A DNA stretch of 64,000 nucleotides from Flavobacterium sp. Lineage in GTDB: Bacteria > Bacteroidota > Bacteroidia > Flavobacteriales > Flavobacteriaceae. The notes beneath the pieces were generated by a model that had not been told where the DNA came from, searched no databases, and was given only the letters and a program-made list of their open reading frames with translations. How positions within the stretch are numbered: position 1 is the stretch's first letter; every line of letters begins with the position of its first letter. This document shows, in pieces, positions 8,372 through 16,764 of the stretch. Both the position numbers and the translations under genes were made by a program. The stretch spans positions 1 to 64,000 of the forward strand of contig JAIPAM010000003.1 in NCBI GenBank assembly GCA_021740105.1, in the 5' to 3' direction.

Positions 8372-9090
8372 TATTCTTTTTTTAATAGATTACGTATTAC
8401 TATTTCCGCAGCATACAACCCAAATAAACCGGGCATATAGCTGTTAGTTCCATAAAACGATTTTTTATAATTACTTCCATCTGTTGTTTTTAAACTAGTT
8501 TGATCCTGAATTTCCGATGAAAAAACTACTTTAATTCCTTTGTCAATTTTTACTTCTTTTAAGCGTTTCTTTATGGCTTTCGCCAAAAAACAATTCACCG
8601 TCTTGCTAATATCGGCCACTTTTACTTTTGAAGCTTCCATTTTTCCACCAGCACCCATGCTTGAAATAATTTTCACCTTCTTTCTTTTACAAGCAATAAT
8701 TAAATTCAACTTTGGGGTCACGCTGTCGATACAATCTAAAACATAATCGTATTCATTTGAAACTATTTCAAATGCACGTTCGGGAGATAAAAATTCTTGA
8801 ATACGTATAAGATTTAGTTCCGGATTAATGTCCATTAATCGATCACCAACAATGGTAACTTTAGGTTGACCCACTGTAGAATGCAACGCTGGTAATTGTC
8901 GGTTAATGTTAGTAATATCTACAACATCTCCATCGACTATTGTCATGGTTCCTACTCCTGCTCTTGCTAAAAATTCAGCTGCAAAAGAGCCAACTCCTCC
9001 TAATCCAACTACTAAAACTTTTGCATTTTGCAACTTATTCAATCCTTCTGGTTTGAACAACAAAGCTGCTCTTTCAGTCCATTCTGCCAT
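8371..9090 (-). CDS. tcdA: tRNA threonylcarbamoyladenosine dehydratase
   Basis: 239 residues of the E1/ThiF/MoeB fold. The nucleotide-binding loop GLGGVGSFAAEFLARAG is followed by IVDGDVVDITNINRQ and YDYVLDCIDSV. The family cyclises t6A to ct6A at position 37 of ANN-decoding tRNAs, using ATP. The frame continues upstream to 9138, but MAEWTERAALLF at 9090 is the natural start and leaves 4 bases after the TatD stop. It lies between the TatD-family gene and the HAD gene in one operon. Confidence 0.9.
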   Translation of the reverse strand: MAEWTERAALLFKPEGLNKLQNAKVLVVGLGGVGSFAAEFLARAGVGTMTIVDGDVVDITNINRQLPALHSTVGQPKVTIVGDRLMDINPELNLIRIQEFLSPERAFEIVSNEYDYVLDCIDSVTPKLNLIIACKRKKVKIISSMGAGGKMEASKVKVADISKTVNCFLAKAIKKRLKEVKIDKGIKVVFSSEIQDQTSLKTTDGSNYKKSFYGTNSYMPGLFGLYAAEIVIRNLLKKE

Positions 9091-9094
9091 TTTA

Positions 9095-9751
9095 TTAATT
9101 ATTAATTCTATTGAAAACAGTATTGAAATTAAAACCAATTATTGCCTTCATTTCTTCTACTTCTATGTTTTTATATTTTGCTGCCAATTCATAAACCTCC
9201 TTAATATCTTGCTCAATTGTATCGGTTTCCAAAAAAAATCGATCATTTGGAATGGAATTAAATACTAATTCCAATTCTTTATTTAGTAGCAAATATTTTC
9301 CGAAAGACAAATAAAATCCATTCTGGACCAACTGATTTGCAACTTCAATATTTTTTGAAAAACCATGAATAATCATAGGAACAGAAATATTTAATTTCTT
9401 TTTGACAGTTATTAATTCTTGAAAGGCAGCAACGCAATGTAGTATCACAGGTTTTTGATATTTTTCGGCTAAAATCAATTGTTTCTCGAGTACCATTTGC
9501 TGCAAATCCATTGAAGTCTCCGCTCTTTTATCAAATCCGCACTCGCCTGTAGCTAAACAATTATCCTCCTGTAATTTATTCTCAATTATTTGTAAATCAT
9601 TATCAATTCTATCCTCAACAATATACCAAGGATGAATTCCAATAGAATAATTAGATAAAGAACTATCAAATTCCTGAGGATATTGATTCACTATTTCCAA
9701 TACCTCGGTTTGATGACTGTTATTATGAGTATGAATATTAAAAAAAATCAT
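9095..9751 (-). CDS. TatD family metal-dependent hydrolase
   Basis: 218 residues of the TatD TIM-barrel family. The metal ligands are visible: HTH near the N-terminus, the Glu of GECGFD, the His of VILHC, the His of IIHGFS, and the Asp of ETDT. TatD proteins act as 3'-5' exonucleases or DNases. This copy is shorter than the typical 255-265 residues and may differ in substrate. It is the first gene of the operon with tcdA and the HAD gene and has a good promoter at 9756-9786. Confidence 0.87.
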   Translation of the reverse strand: MIFFNIHTHNNSHQTEVLEIVNQYPQEFDSSLSNYSIGIHPWYIVEDRIDNDLQIIENKLQEDNCLATGECGFDKRAETSMDLQQMVLEKQLILAEKYQKPVILHCVAAFQELITVKKKLNISVPMIIHGFSKNIEVANQLVQNGFYLSFGKYLLLNKELELVFNSIPNDRFFLETDTIEQDIKEVYELAAKYKNIEVEEMKAIIGFNFNTVFNRINN

Positions 9752-9755
9752 GTTG

Positions 9756-9786
9756 CAAAAATAGATTAAAAGTTATAAAGCCACAA
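9756..9786 (-). promoter_or_regulatory. Promoter of the TatD-tcdA-HAD operon
   Basis: On the minus strand TTG (9786-9784), 20 bases and TATTTTTG (9763-9756) precede the TatD ATG at 9751. The -7 box is very close to the ATG, so the leader is nearly absent or the true start codon lies slightly further in. Confidence 0.5.
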
Positions 9787-9819
9787 AGTTTATTACCTTT
9801 GTAAGCTCAAAAATATTCC

Positions 9820-11034
9820 ATGTTAAAAACCGCATTTAATCGCTACATAAATAATTTCAAAGGGTTTACCAGAGAAATCTGGATTCTTGCGATAATTACC
9901 TTCATCAATCGAGCGGGCACCATGGTTCTTCCATTTTTATCAAAATACCTAAAAGAAAATTTACATTTTTCCTACAGTCAAGTGGGTTGGATTATGGTTT
10001 CTTTTGGTTTTGGATCCATGTTAGGTTCTTGGTTGGGAGGTAAATTATCTGATAAAATAGGTTTTTATAAAATAATGATATTCAGTTTATTCACTAGTGG
10101 AATTGGTTTTTTATTTTTGCAATATGTCACCTCATTTGTAGGATTGTGTATCGGAATGTTCAGCATAATGGTTATTGCAGACATGTTTCGACCGGCGATG
10201 TTTGTATCACTTGGAGCGTATTCAAAACCTGAAAATAGAACTCGTGCACTCACTTTGGTTCGAATAGCTGTAAACCTTGGTTTCGCTGCAGGACCCGCAT
10301 TAGGGGGATTAATAATTATGTCTATTGGATATCGTGGCTTATTTTGGGTAGACGGTTTAACCTGTATTTTAGCAATCGGATTGTTTGCTTTATTAGTAAA
10401 AGAAAAGAAAAAACCAATTAATGAAACTGCCAAAATTGATGAATCTAACCGAATTTCAGTCTTTAAAGACAAAATATTTTGGGTCTTCTTATTTGTAAGT
10501 TTTGTAACCGCCATGATTTTCTTCCAATTATTTACTACTTTGCCATTGTATCACCATGAAAGATTTGGTTTAACCGAATTTGAAACTGGTTTATTAATGA
10601 CTTTAAATGGACTTTTAATTTTCGCTTTGGAAATGCCAATAGTGAGCTATTTTGAAAGAAAAAAAGTTCAAAAATTAAAAATAATTCTGTGGGGAACTTT
10701 ATTAATGTCATTTAGTTTCTATTTATTACTAATTAATGTTTGGGCAGGAATTCTTGTAATAAGTATGATTTTTGTATCCATTGGAGAAGTATTTTCGTTT
10801 CCATTTTCTAATGCATTTGCGTTAAGCCGAGCACCAGCAGGCCATGAAGGTCGTTATATGGCAATCTACACTATGAGTTTCAGCACGGCCCATATTGTAA
10901 GTTCTAAATTAGGTATGGAAATTATTGGACATTTTGGTTACCAATGGAACTGGTTTGTAATGGGTGGATTTGGAGTTTTCGCCGCTTTTAGTTGTATTTG
11001 GATACAAAAGCAATTAAAATTAGAAACTAAGTAA
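9820..11034 (+). CDS. Major facilitator superfamily transporter
   Basis: 404 residues with about 12 hydrophobic segments and the MFS loop 2-3 signature GSWLGGKLSDKIG. It is an inner-membrane secondary transporter; the length and loops resemble the drug/multidrug efflux subgroup (DHA1), but the substrate cannot be read from sequence. A TACCTTTG -7 box (9794-9801) precedes the ATG. It is divergent from the TatD operon and followed by two very small ORFs. Confidence 0.9.
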   Translation: MLKTAFNRYINNFKGFTREIWILAIITFINRAGTMVLPFLSKYLKENLHFSYSQVGWIMVSFGFGSMLGSWLGGKLSDKIGFYKIMIFSLFTSGIGFLFLQYVTSFVGLCIGMFSIMVIADMFRPAMFVSLGAYSKPENRTRALTLVRIAVNLGFAAGPALGGLIIMSIGYRGLFWVDGLTCILAIGLFALLVKEKKKPINETAKIDESNRISVFKDKIFWVFLFVSFVTAMIFFQLFTTLPLYHHERFGLTEFETGLLMTLNGLLIFALEMPIVSYFERKKVQKLKIILWGTLLMSFSFYLLLINVWAGILVISMIFVSIGEVFSFPFSNAFALSRAPAGHEGRYMAIYTMSFSTAHIVSSKLGMEIIGHFGYQWNWFVMGGFGVFAAFSCIWIQKQLKLETK

Positions 11035-11091
11035 TTAATAATAACGACAGGAAATACCTATTTTTGCATCAATGAATAACAATTTAGCATC

Positions 11092-11319
11092 ATGGCCAAA
11101 GGAATACATACTGGAATAATTGAATTAGACGAAAACGGAAATTATTTTTGCGGGAGTTATCTACTTGACTATCAAATGGTATCCAAGAGTTTTAAAGTTG
11201 GTGATAAAATTACCATTAAAACAGTAATTGTAAATCCTAGTGATAAATCATTTCCTATTTATGAAAAAAAATCTAGGAATTTTGCCATAGCCAACGATAA
11301 ACAAGATAAAGAATACTAA
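11092..11319 (+). CDS. Small hypothetical protein, 75 residues
   Basis: No family recognised. It is a compact, mostly beta-predicted chain (HTGIIELDENGNYFCG, FKVGDKITIKTVIV) with one Cys and a charged tail. A TATTTTTG -7 box at 11059-11066 gives a leader of about 20 bases and supports real expression. It ends 1 base before the next small ORF, so the two are probably co-expressed. Confidence 0.6.
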   Translation: MAKGIHTGIIELDENGNYFCGSYLLDYQMVSKSFKVGDKITIKTVIVNPSDKSFPIYEKKSRNFAIANDKQDKEY

Positions 11320-11320
11320 T

Positions 11321-11461
11321 ATGTTTAAAATCCTAGCCAAAATCAACAAACTCGTTTTACCCAGTTTAACGAAGCAACGATTGGATGTTACCAAAGCAAA
11401 AAATTGGCAAAAAGCACTCATCGCTTACCGTTATTACGTAACTGTAAGAGCTTTAGACTAA
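11321..11461 (+). CDS. Small basic hypothetical protein, 46 residues
   Basis: ATG at 11321 to TAA at 11459-11461. The product is basic (MFKILAKINKLVLPSLTK... ending YYVTVRALD) with an amphipathic N-terminal half. I recall very similar 45-50 residue proteins across Flavobacteriaceae, sometimes wrongly labelled SsrA-binding protein; the true smpB of this genome is at 38527. It is separated by 1 base from the 75-residue ORF. Function unknown. Confidence 0.55.
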   Translation: MFKILAKINKLVLPSLTKQRLDVTKAKNWQKALIAYRYYVTVRALD

Positions 11462-11505
11462 TGCAGATTTTCAAAAACTTCAAATAGATTTATTTAAAAA
11501 TACAT

Positions 11506-11535
11506 TTGTAAATTAGACTTTAATAGCTATATTTG
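11506..11535 (+). promoter_or_regulatory. tRNA-Arg promoter (TTG-N19-TATATTTG)
   Basis: TTG at 11506-11508 and TATATTTG at 11528-11535, spacer 19, about 12 bases ahead of the mature tRNA. This is a full match to the Bacteroidetes consensus. Confidence 0.8.
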
Positions 11536-11547
11536 CACCCACAAAAT

Positions 11548-11621
11548 GGCCTCGTGGCGCAACTGAATAGCGCATCTGATTACGGCTCAGAAGGTTACTG
11601 GTTTGAATCCAGTCGAGGTCA
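11548..11621 (+). tRNA. tRNA-Arg (anticodon ACG)
   Basis: 74 bases. The acceptor stem GGCCTCG (11548-11554) pairs with CGAGGTC (11614-11620), with A as discriminator. The anticodon stem is TCTGA/TCAGA with loop TTACGGC, giving ACG (read as inosine in CGN decoding). The T arm is ACTGG/CCAGT with loop TTTGAAT. CCA is not encoded. Own promoter and terminator. Confidence 0.95.
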
Positions 11622-11622
11622 C

Positions 11623-11657
11623 AAAACCCTTATAAACTATGTTTGTAAGGGTTTTTT
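11623..11657 (+). terminator. Terminator after tRNA-Arg
   Basis: AAAACCCTTA (11623-11632) pairs with TAAGGGTTTT (11646-11655), with extra pairing of TAAAC/GTTTG inside the loop, and ends in a T-run. Confidence 0.85.
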
Positions 11658-11738
11658 ATTTGAAGTAAATCGTGATTAATATCCCTCACTTTCGAATCAC
11701 GTATTCACTATATCTTTAATCCAGTCCTATAGAAGTAT

Positions 11739-11773
11739 AAAAAAGCCTAATTGAAAAATCAATTAGGCTTTTT
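11739..11773 (-). terminator. Terminator of fahA
   Basis: A perfect stem of AAAAAGCCTAATTGA (11740-11754) with TCAATTAGGCTTTTT (11759-11773) around AAAA. On the minus strand it follows the fahA stop by about 20 bases and ends in T residues. Confidence 0.88.
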
Positions 11774-11791
11774 AACTATTTCAAAAATCTT

Positions 11792-13075
11792 TTATTTTCT
11801 TACAAAAGGAGGTAATAGCTGACTAGAAACTTCTCCAAAACCAATTCGAACATGCGAATTTTGACAGAATCCTTTCATGATAACAGTATCATAATCATTG
11901 ATGAATTTACGTTCCGTTCCATCTTTTAATTTGATAGGATTTTTTCCACCCCAAGTCAATTCTAACATCGAACCAAAACTATCTGGTGTTGGTCCTGAAA
12001 TAGTTCCCGATCCCATCATATCACCCGAATTTACTCTACATCCATTGGAAGTATGATGCGCTAACTGCTGACTCATTGTCCAATACATGTATTTGAAATT
12101 GGTTTTTGAAACAACTGTAGACTCGCCTTTTTCGGGTTGGATTGCTACTTCCAAATTAATATCGAAAGCATTCTTACCTTTTTGCTGTAAATAAGTCAAA
12201 GGTGTAGGTTCTTGCTTTGGACTCTTGGTTCTAAAAGGCTCTAAAGCATCCATGGTAACAATCCAAGGGGAAATTGAAGAGGCAAAATTCTTTGCTAAAA
12301 AGGGTCCTAGAGGAACATATTCCCATTTTTGAATGTCTCGCGCACTCCAATCATTTAATAAAACCATTCCAAAAATATAATCCTCGGCTTCATGAATAGG
12401 AATGTTCTCTCCCATTACATTTACATCAGTAGTGATGAAAGCGGTTTCTAATTCGAAATCGATCAATCTTGAAGGTCCAAAAACAGGTGAAGTTTCACCT
12501 GCTGGTAAGGTTTGTCCCATTGGGCGATGAACCGGAATCCCTGAAGGAATAATTGACGAACTACGACCGTGATATCCTACAGGCAAGTGCAACCAATTGG
12601 GTAATAAAGCATTTTCTGGATCACGGAACATCATTCCTACATTGGTAGCGTGTTCTTTACTTGAGTAGAAATCGGTATAATCACCAATTAATACTGGTAA
12701 TTGCATTTCCACTTCATCTATATTAAAAATAACTACTTTTTTATGCTTGTTATTATCTCTAAGATTTGGATTTTTAGCATCAAAAATTTCTGCAATTCTA
12801 TTTCGTACCAATCGCCAGGTTTTTTTACCATCTGAAATAAAATCATTTAACGTGTCCTGCATGAACATATCGTCAGTCAATTCAATGTCTTCAAAATAAT
12901 TTAATTGCTGTAAAGCACCTAAATCTATTGCGTAATTACCAATTCTAGTTCCCACAGTAACTACATTTTCACGCGTCAAGAAAACTCCAAAAGGGATATT
13001 TTGAATTGGGAAATCGCTATCAACGGCTACTTCTAACCATGATTTTCTATTTGGATCGTTTGCTGTTATCGGCAT
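11792..13075 (-). CDS. fahA: Fumarylacetoacetase
   Basis: 427 residues, normal for FAH. It hydrolyses fumarylacetoacetate to fumarate and acetoacetate, the last step of tyrosine breakdown via homogentisate. An N-terminal SH3-like domain (about 1-120) precedes the C-terminal catalytic domain, with Asp/Glu metal ligands around DYTDFYSS, IDFELETAF and DWSARDIQKWEYVPLGPF. No other tyrosine-degradation genes are nearby. It is monocistronic, with its own promoter (13110-13139) and terminator. Confidence 0.96.
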   Translation of the reverse strand: MPITANDPNRKSWLEVAVDSDFPIQNIPFGVFLTRENVVTVGTRIGNYAIDLGALQQLNYFEDIELTDDMFMQDTLNDFISDGKKTWRLVRNRIAEIFDAKNPNLRDNNKHKKVVIFNIDEVEMQLPVLIGDYTDFYSSKEHATNVGMMFRDPENALLPNWLHLPVGYHGRSSSIIPSGIPVHRPMGQTLPAGETSPVFGPSRLIDFELETAFITTDVNVMGENIPIHEAEDYIFGMVLLNDWSARDIQKWEYVPLGPFLAKNFASSISPWIVTMDALEPFRTKSPKQEPTPLTYLQQKGKNAFDINLEVAIQPEKGESTVVSKTNFKYMYWTMSQQLAHHTSNGCRVNSGDMMGSGTISGPTPDSFGSMLELTWGGKNPIKLKDGTERKFINDYDTVIMKGFCQNSHVRIGFGEVSSQLLPPFVRK

Positions 13076-13109
13076 CTTTTTGTTGATTAATTTGTTGAAA
13101 AATATGTGC

Positions 13110-13139
13110 CAAATATATTATAAACTAGAATTTATACAA
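13110..13139 (-). promoter_or_regulatory. fahA promoter (TTG-N19-TATATTTG)
   Basis: Minus-strand TTG (13139-13137), 19 bases, TATATTTG (13117-13110), ending 35 bases before the ATG. The divergent glyA -7 box TAAATTTG (13152-13159) begins only 13 bases away, so the two promoters may interfere. Confidence 0.75.
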
Positions 13140-13184
13140 ACCTTTTTTTTGTAAATTTGCGTTAAATTTAACAACTACTATAAA

Positions 13185-14459
13185 ATGCAACACGACAACG
13201 AAATTTTTGATCTAATTTTAGAAGAACAAGACAGACAAATTCACGGAATTGAGCTTATAGCATCAGAGAATTTTGTAAGCGACCAAGTGATGGAAGCAGC
13301 CGGTTCTTGTTTGACCAATAAATATGCAGAAGGATACCCAGGAAAAAGATATTATGGAGGTTGTGAAGTGGTAGATGTGGTAGAGCAAATTGCTATTGAT
13401 AGAGCCAAAGCACTTTTTGGAGCGGAATATGCCAACGTTCAACCGCACTCAGGGTCTCAAGCCAATACTGCTGTTTTTCACGCTTGTTTGAAACCTGGTG
13501 ATAAAATTTTAGGTTTCGATTTGTCACACGGTGGGCATTTAACTCACGGTTCTCCTGTGAATTTCTCAGGACGTTTGTACACTCCTTCTTTTTATGGGGT
13601 TGAAAAAGAAACGGGCCGTTTTGACTATGATAAAATTCAAGAAATTGCAACTAAAGAACAACCCAAATTAATTATCGCAGGGGCATCAGCCTATAGTAGA
13701 GATATGGATTTTGAGCGTTTTAGAAAAATCGCTGATAGCGTAGGCGCTCTATTATTGGCAGATATTTCTCATCCTTCAGGATTAATTGCTAAAGGATTGT
13801 TGAATGACCCAATCCCACATTGTCATATTATTACTACCACTACTCACAAAACCCTTCGTGGTCCTAGAGGTGGATTGATTTTGATGGGGAAAGATTTTGA
13901 AAATCCGTTTGGATTAACTACTCCAAAAGGGGAAATCAGAATGATGTCTTCTTTATTAGATTTAGCAGTTTTCCCAGGAAATCAAGGTGGCCCTTTAATG
14001 CATATTATAGCTGCAAAAGCAGTTGCATTTGGAGAAGCTCTTACTGATGAATTTTTCAGATATACACTTCAAGTTCAAAAAAACGCCAAAGCTATGGCGG
14101 AAGCATTTGTAAAAAGAGGTTACCATTTAATTTCTGGAGGAACAGACAACCACATGATGTTAATTGACTTAAGAAATAAAAATATTACTGGTAAAGAGGC
14201 GGAGAATGCATTAGTAAAAGCAGAAATAACAGTGAATAAAAATATGGTTCCATTTGATGATAAATCACCTTTTGTAACATCTGGAATTCGTGTCGGTACG
14301 CCTGCTATTACCACTCGTGGATTAGTAGAAAGCGATATGGAAACTATCGTTGAATTGATCGATAGAGTTTTAATGAATCATACTGATGAAGCTGTAATTG
14401 AACAAGTTGCAGATGAAGTGAATGAAATGATGGGGGAAAGAGCAATGTTCGTATTCTAA
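13185..14459 (+). CDS. glyA: Serine hydroxymethyltransferase
   Basis: 424 residues. PLP enzyme that interconverts serine and glycine while charging tetrahydrofolate with a one-carbon unit. Landmarks are [10 protein letters not shown] at the N-terminus, [16 protein letters not shown], the PLP lysine in [14 protein letters not shown] (about 225-238), and the C-terminal [20 protein letters not shown] -7 box at 13152-13159 lies 25 bases upstream of the ATG. miaE follows after a 66-base spacer. Confidence 0.97.
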   Translation: MQHDNEIFDLILEEQDRQIHGIELIASENFVSDQVMEAAGSCLTNKYAEGYPGKRYYGGCEVVDVVEQIAIDRAKALFGAEYANVQPHSGSQANTAVFHACLKPGDKILGFDLSHGGHLTHGSPVNFSGRLYTPSFYGVEKETGRFDYDKIQEIATKEQPKLIIAGASAYSRDMDFERFRKIADSVGALLLADISHPSGLIAKGLLNDPIPHCHIITTTTHKTLRGPRGGLILMGKDFENPFGLTTPKGEIRMMSSLLDLAVFPGNQGGPLMHIIAAKAVAFGEALTDEFFRYTLQVQKNAKAMAEAFVKRGYHLISGGTDNHMMLIDLRNKNITGKEAENALVKAEITVNKNMVPFDDKSPFVTSGIRVGTPAITTRGLVESDMETIVELIDRVLMNHTDEAVIEQVADEVNEMMGERAMFVF

Positions 14460-14474
14460 TAAAAATAGATTGAT

Positions 14475-14510
14475 GTTTAAGGTTTGTCCTCTAAACTTTG
14501 AACCTTAAAC
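14475..14510 (+). repeat. Inverted repeat in the glyA-miaE spacer
   Basis: GTTTAAGGTT (14475-14484) pairs with AACCTTAAAC (14501-14510) across a 16-base loop. No T-run follows, so it is not a good terminator. TTTAAAC-type words recur next to it. Confidence 0.4.
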
Positions 14511-14525
14511 TTTAAACTAAACTAT

Positions 14526-15119
14526 ATGTCCGTTTTAAGATTAAAATTACCTACCGATCCAAGATGGGTGAATATTGTGGAAACCAATATTGAAGAAATT
14601 CTTTCTGACCACGCCTGGTGCGAGCAAAAAGCAGCTTCAAACGCAATTACTATCATTACCATAAATTCTGAATATCCCGATTTAGTTTCGGATATGTTGG
14701 CTTTAGCTAAAGAAGAAATTGAACACTTTGAAATGGTTCACAACATCATCAAAAAACGTGGATTGACTCTTGCTAGAGAACGCAAAGACGAATATGTAGG
14801 CGAATTGGCGCAATACATGAAAAAAAGCAATACTGGAAGTCGTGTCTCAGGATTTGTGGAACGCATGTTGTTTTCGGCAATGATTGAAGCGAGAAGTTGC
14901 GAACGTTTCAAAGTCCTATCTGAAAATATTAAAGACGAAGAATTATCCAATTTTTACAGAGATTTAATGGAAAGTGAAGCCGGGCATTACACTACTTTTA
15001 TAACTTATGCCAGAAAATACGGTCAAGGAATTGACGTTGAAAAAAGATGGCGCGAATGGCTTGAATTTGAGGCTTCTATAATTGAAAATTATGGAAAACG
15101 AGAAACCATGCACGGATAA
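14526..15119 (+). CDS. miaE: tRNA-(ms2io6A37)-hydroxylase
   Basis: 197 residues of the MiaE ferritin-like di-iron family, which hydroxylates the isopentenyl group of the modified A37 in UNN-decoding tRNAs. Helices carry the carboxylate/His ligand pairs: EQKAASNA (about 33-40), EEIEHFEMVH, EARSCERF and ESEAGHY. The substrate modification begins with MiaA, encoded at 44892-45809 in this same window. Probably co-transcribed with glyA upstream or the GNAT gene downstream (18-base gap). Confidence 0.9.
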   Translation: MSVLRLKLPTDPRWVNIVETNIEEILSDHAWCEQKAASNAITIITINSEYPDLVSDMLALAKEEIEHFEMVHNIIKKRGLTLARERKDEYVGELAQYMKKSNTGSRVSGFVERMLFSAMIEARSCERFKVLSENIKDEELSNFYRDLMESEAGHYTTFITYARKYGQGIDVEKRWREWLEFEASIIENYGKRETMHG

Positions 15120-15137
15120 TCTATACCTTAATCATAA

Positions 15138-15638
15138 ATGATAGAAATTTCTGAAGCCAGTGCCTCTGATTTTAAAACGATTCGAGAAATTGCTTATAAA
15201 ACATGGCCTGATACTTACGGGGAAATTATTTCCAAAGTACAATTGAATTACATGTTGGAGAAATTCTACAGTGAAGTTTCACTAATTGACAATTTCAAAA
15301 ATAAAAACCACTTTTTTTTATTGGTTAAGGAAAATAACAATAACCTTGGATTTGCTTCCTATGAGCCTGATTATTTAGGGGAGAAAATCATTCGTTTGCA
15401 CAAAATTTATCTACTTCCGGAATCTCAAGGAAAAGGGGTGGGAAAACTATTGATTTCTGAAATTGAAAAAATAGCGAACCAGCTGAATCACCATGGAATT
15501 TCATTGAATGTAAATCGCTACAATAAAGCATTTGATTTTTACATCAAAATAGGTTTTGAGTGCATTGGTGAAGAAGATATCGAACTAGACTTTGGCTATC
15601 TTATGGAAGATTTCAAAATGCTAAAAAAACTTAGCTAA
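15138..15638 (+). CDS. GNAT family N-acetyltransferase
   Basis: 166 residues. The acetyl-CoA binding motif A is seen at LHKIYLLPESQGKGVGKLLI (about 92-111; Q/RxxGxG/A form), followed by NVNRYNKAFDFYIKIGFE, typical of the C-terminal half. The substrate (amine or protein N-terminus) is not predictable. The gene ends one base before the convergent pentapeptide-repeat gene. Confidence 0.88.
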   Translation: MIEISEASASDFKTIREIAYKTWPDTYGEIISKVQLNYMLEKFYSEVSLIDNFKNKNHFFLLVKENNNNLGFASYEPDYLGEKIIRLHKIYLLPESQGKGVGKLLISEIEKIANQLNHHGISLNVNRYNKAFDFYIKIGFECIGEEDIELDFGYLMEDFKMLKKLS

Positions 15639-16208
15639 CTATTTGACTATAATATCGTATTTGTAAAGCAACCCTTTTACGCCTTCTAAAGAAAAAATAG
15701 CTTTCTTAATTTTAGTGCTTTCTGGATTAATGGTATAGTTGAAACTCGTTTTAAAATTGGTTTTGGATGCGTTGGCTTTATCAAATTCACTTCTATACAA
15801 ATCGCAGTTTTCAAATACCACTTCACTCAAATCAGATGACATAAAGTCAACAGCTACAAGGCTTGTATTTGTAAATGTGGTGCCTTTTAACTTGAGTGCA
15901 TAAAACTTAGAGAAGTCTAAAATACAATCTTTAAAATGAATTTCAAAAATGAATTTGTCGATCATAGCAAAATTCACATCGCTAATCTTACACTTATTAA
16001 AATACACTGTTCTTAGGGAAGTATGATTGATTTTTGCGCCATTAAAATTGCAATTAACAAACTTACAGTCGATGAAACTGGCAGCTAGAAAAAGGCAACA
16101 GGTGAAATTACAATCTATAAAAGTGCAGTTTTCATATTCTTTATAACTGATTTCATTTTCGCTGTAAACGATTCCCTTAAATTCAACATTCAGAATATAT
16201 TCAATCAT
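15639..16208 (-). CDS. Pentapeptide-repeat protein
   Basis: 189 residues dominated by A(D/N)LXX-like repeats: CTFIDCNFTCCLF, ASFIDCKFVNCNFNGAKI, TTFTNTSLVAVDFMSSDLSEVVFENCDLYRSEF. They should fold as a right-handed quadrilateral beta-helix. Such proteins can mimic DNA (Qnr/MfpA-like gyrase protection) or act as scaffolds; no function can be assigned. The ATG at 16208 is preferred to a TTG at 16217. It follows ytxJ by 9 bases and is probably co-transcribed. Confidence 0.85.
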   Translation of the reverse strand: MIEYILNVEFKGIVYSENEISYKEYENCTFIDCNFTCCLFLAASFIDCKFVNCNFNGAKINHTSLRTVYFNKCKISDVNFAMIDKFIFEIHFKDCILDFSKFYALKLKGTTFTNTSLVAVDFMSSDLSEVVFENCDLYRSEFDKANASKTNFKTSFNYTINPESTKIKKAIFSLEGVKGLLYKYDIIVK

Positions 16209-16217
16209 AAAAACCAA

Positions 16218-16607
16218 CTATTGTATCTTTGATTTTAATTCTTGGGCATCAATAGCACTATGAGAAACATCGTAAACCGACTTCCCTCCCACTATAAGTA
16301 GCAATTGTGGCGATTGGTGAACCACATTAAAACGAGAAGCAATTTCATTAGAAACCTCCCTAAAAGAAATTAAATCTAGAAAATAAGCAGTAACATTCTC
16401 TCCTAAATCATATTCATTTTCAAAATTCTTCAAGGCCATTCTACTTATACTGCAACGGGTACTGTGCTTGAAAATAATAACTAGCTTTTGTTCGGACAGT
16501 GTAATAATTTCCTCTATTTGCCCCAAATCCTCCAATGGAATCCAGTCGATATTAGATGAATTAGAATTTGGCTTTGGCTCCCCAAAAATGGAATTAAAAA
16601 TACTCAT
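16218..16607 (-). CDS. ytxJ: Bacillithiol-system redox protein YtxJ (monothiol thioredoxin-like)
   Basis: 129 residues of a thioredoxin-like fold (DUF2847). The active-site region is KHSTRCSISRMAL with a single Cys, matching the proposed monothiol bacilliredoxin in bacillithiol-producing Firmicutes and Bacteroidetes. It probably removes bacillithiol from, or exchanges it with, oxidised protein thiols in the cytoplasm. A minus-strand TAACTTTG -7 box lies at 16641-16634. The pentapeptide-repeat gene is downstream. Confidence 0.87.
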   Translation of the reverse strand: MSIFNSIFGEPKPNSNSSNIDWIPLEDLGQIEEIITLSEQKLVIIFKHSTRCSISRMALKNFENEYDLGENVTAYFLDLISFREVSNEIASRFNVVHQSPQLLLIVGGKSVYDVSHSAIDAQELKSKIQ

Positions 16608-16716
16608 AGTTATTCAGATAAATGGTGACTTTGCAAAGTTATCTTTTTTAGTTTGAATAGTGTGTGGATTATGAAAAATAAAGAGGCTTAAACAAGCTAA
16701 ATTATCTGAAATAGTT

Positions 16717-16746
16717 TTGATAGAATTAACAAGAAACTTATGTTTG
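16717..16746 (+). promoter_or_regulatory. Bestrophin-gene promoter (TTG-N19-TATGTTTG)
   Basis: TTG at 16717-16719, 19-base spacer, TATGTTTG at 16739-16746, 18 bases before the ATG at 16765. Confidence 0.65.
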
Positions 16747-16764
16747 TATTAAATATGGAAAAAT

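Noticed and set aside
11321..11461. Second SmpB
   Set aside because: 46 residues cannot form SmpB, and the true smpB is at 38527-38979.
13263..13650. Minus-strand ORFs inside glyA
   Set aside because: They are shadows of a well-conserved gene, with no promoter, family match or sensible composition.
15639..16208. Qnr-type quinolone resistance gene
   Set aside because: Pentapeptide repeats alone do not show this; the length and loop pattern do not clearly match Qnr.
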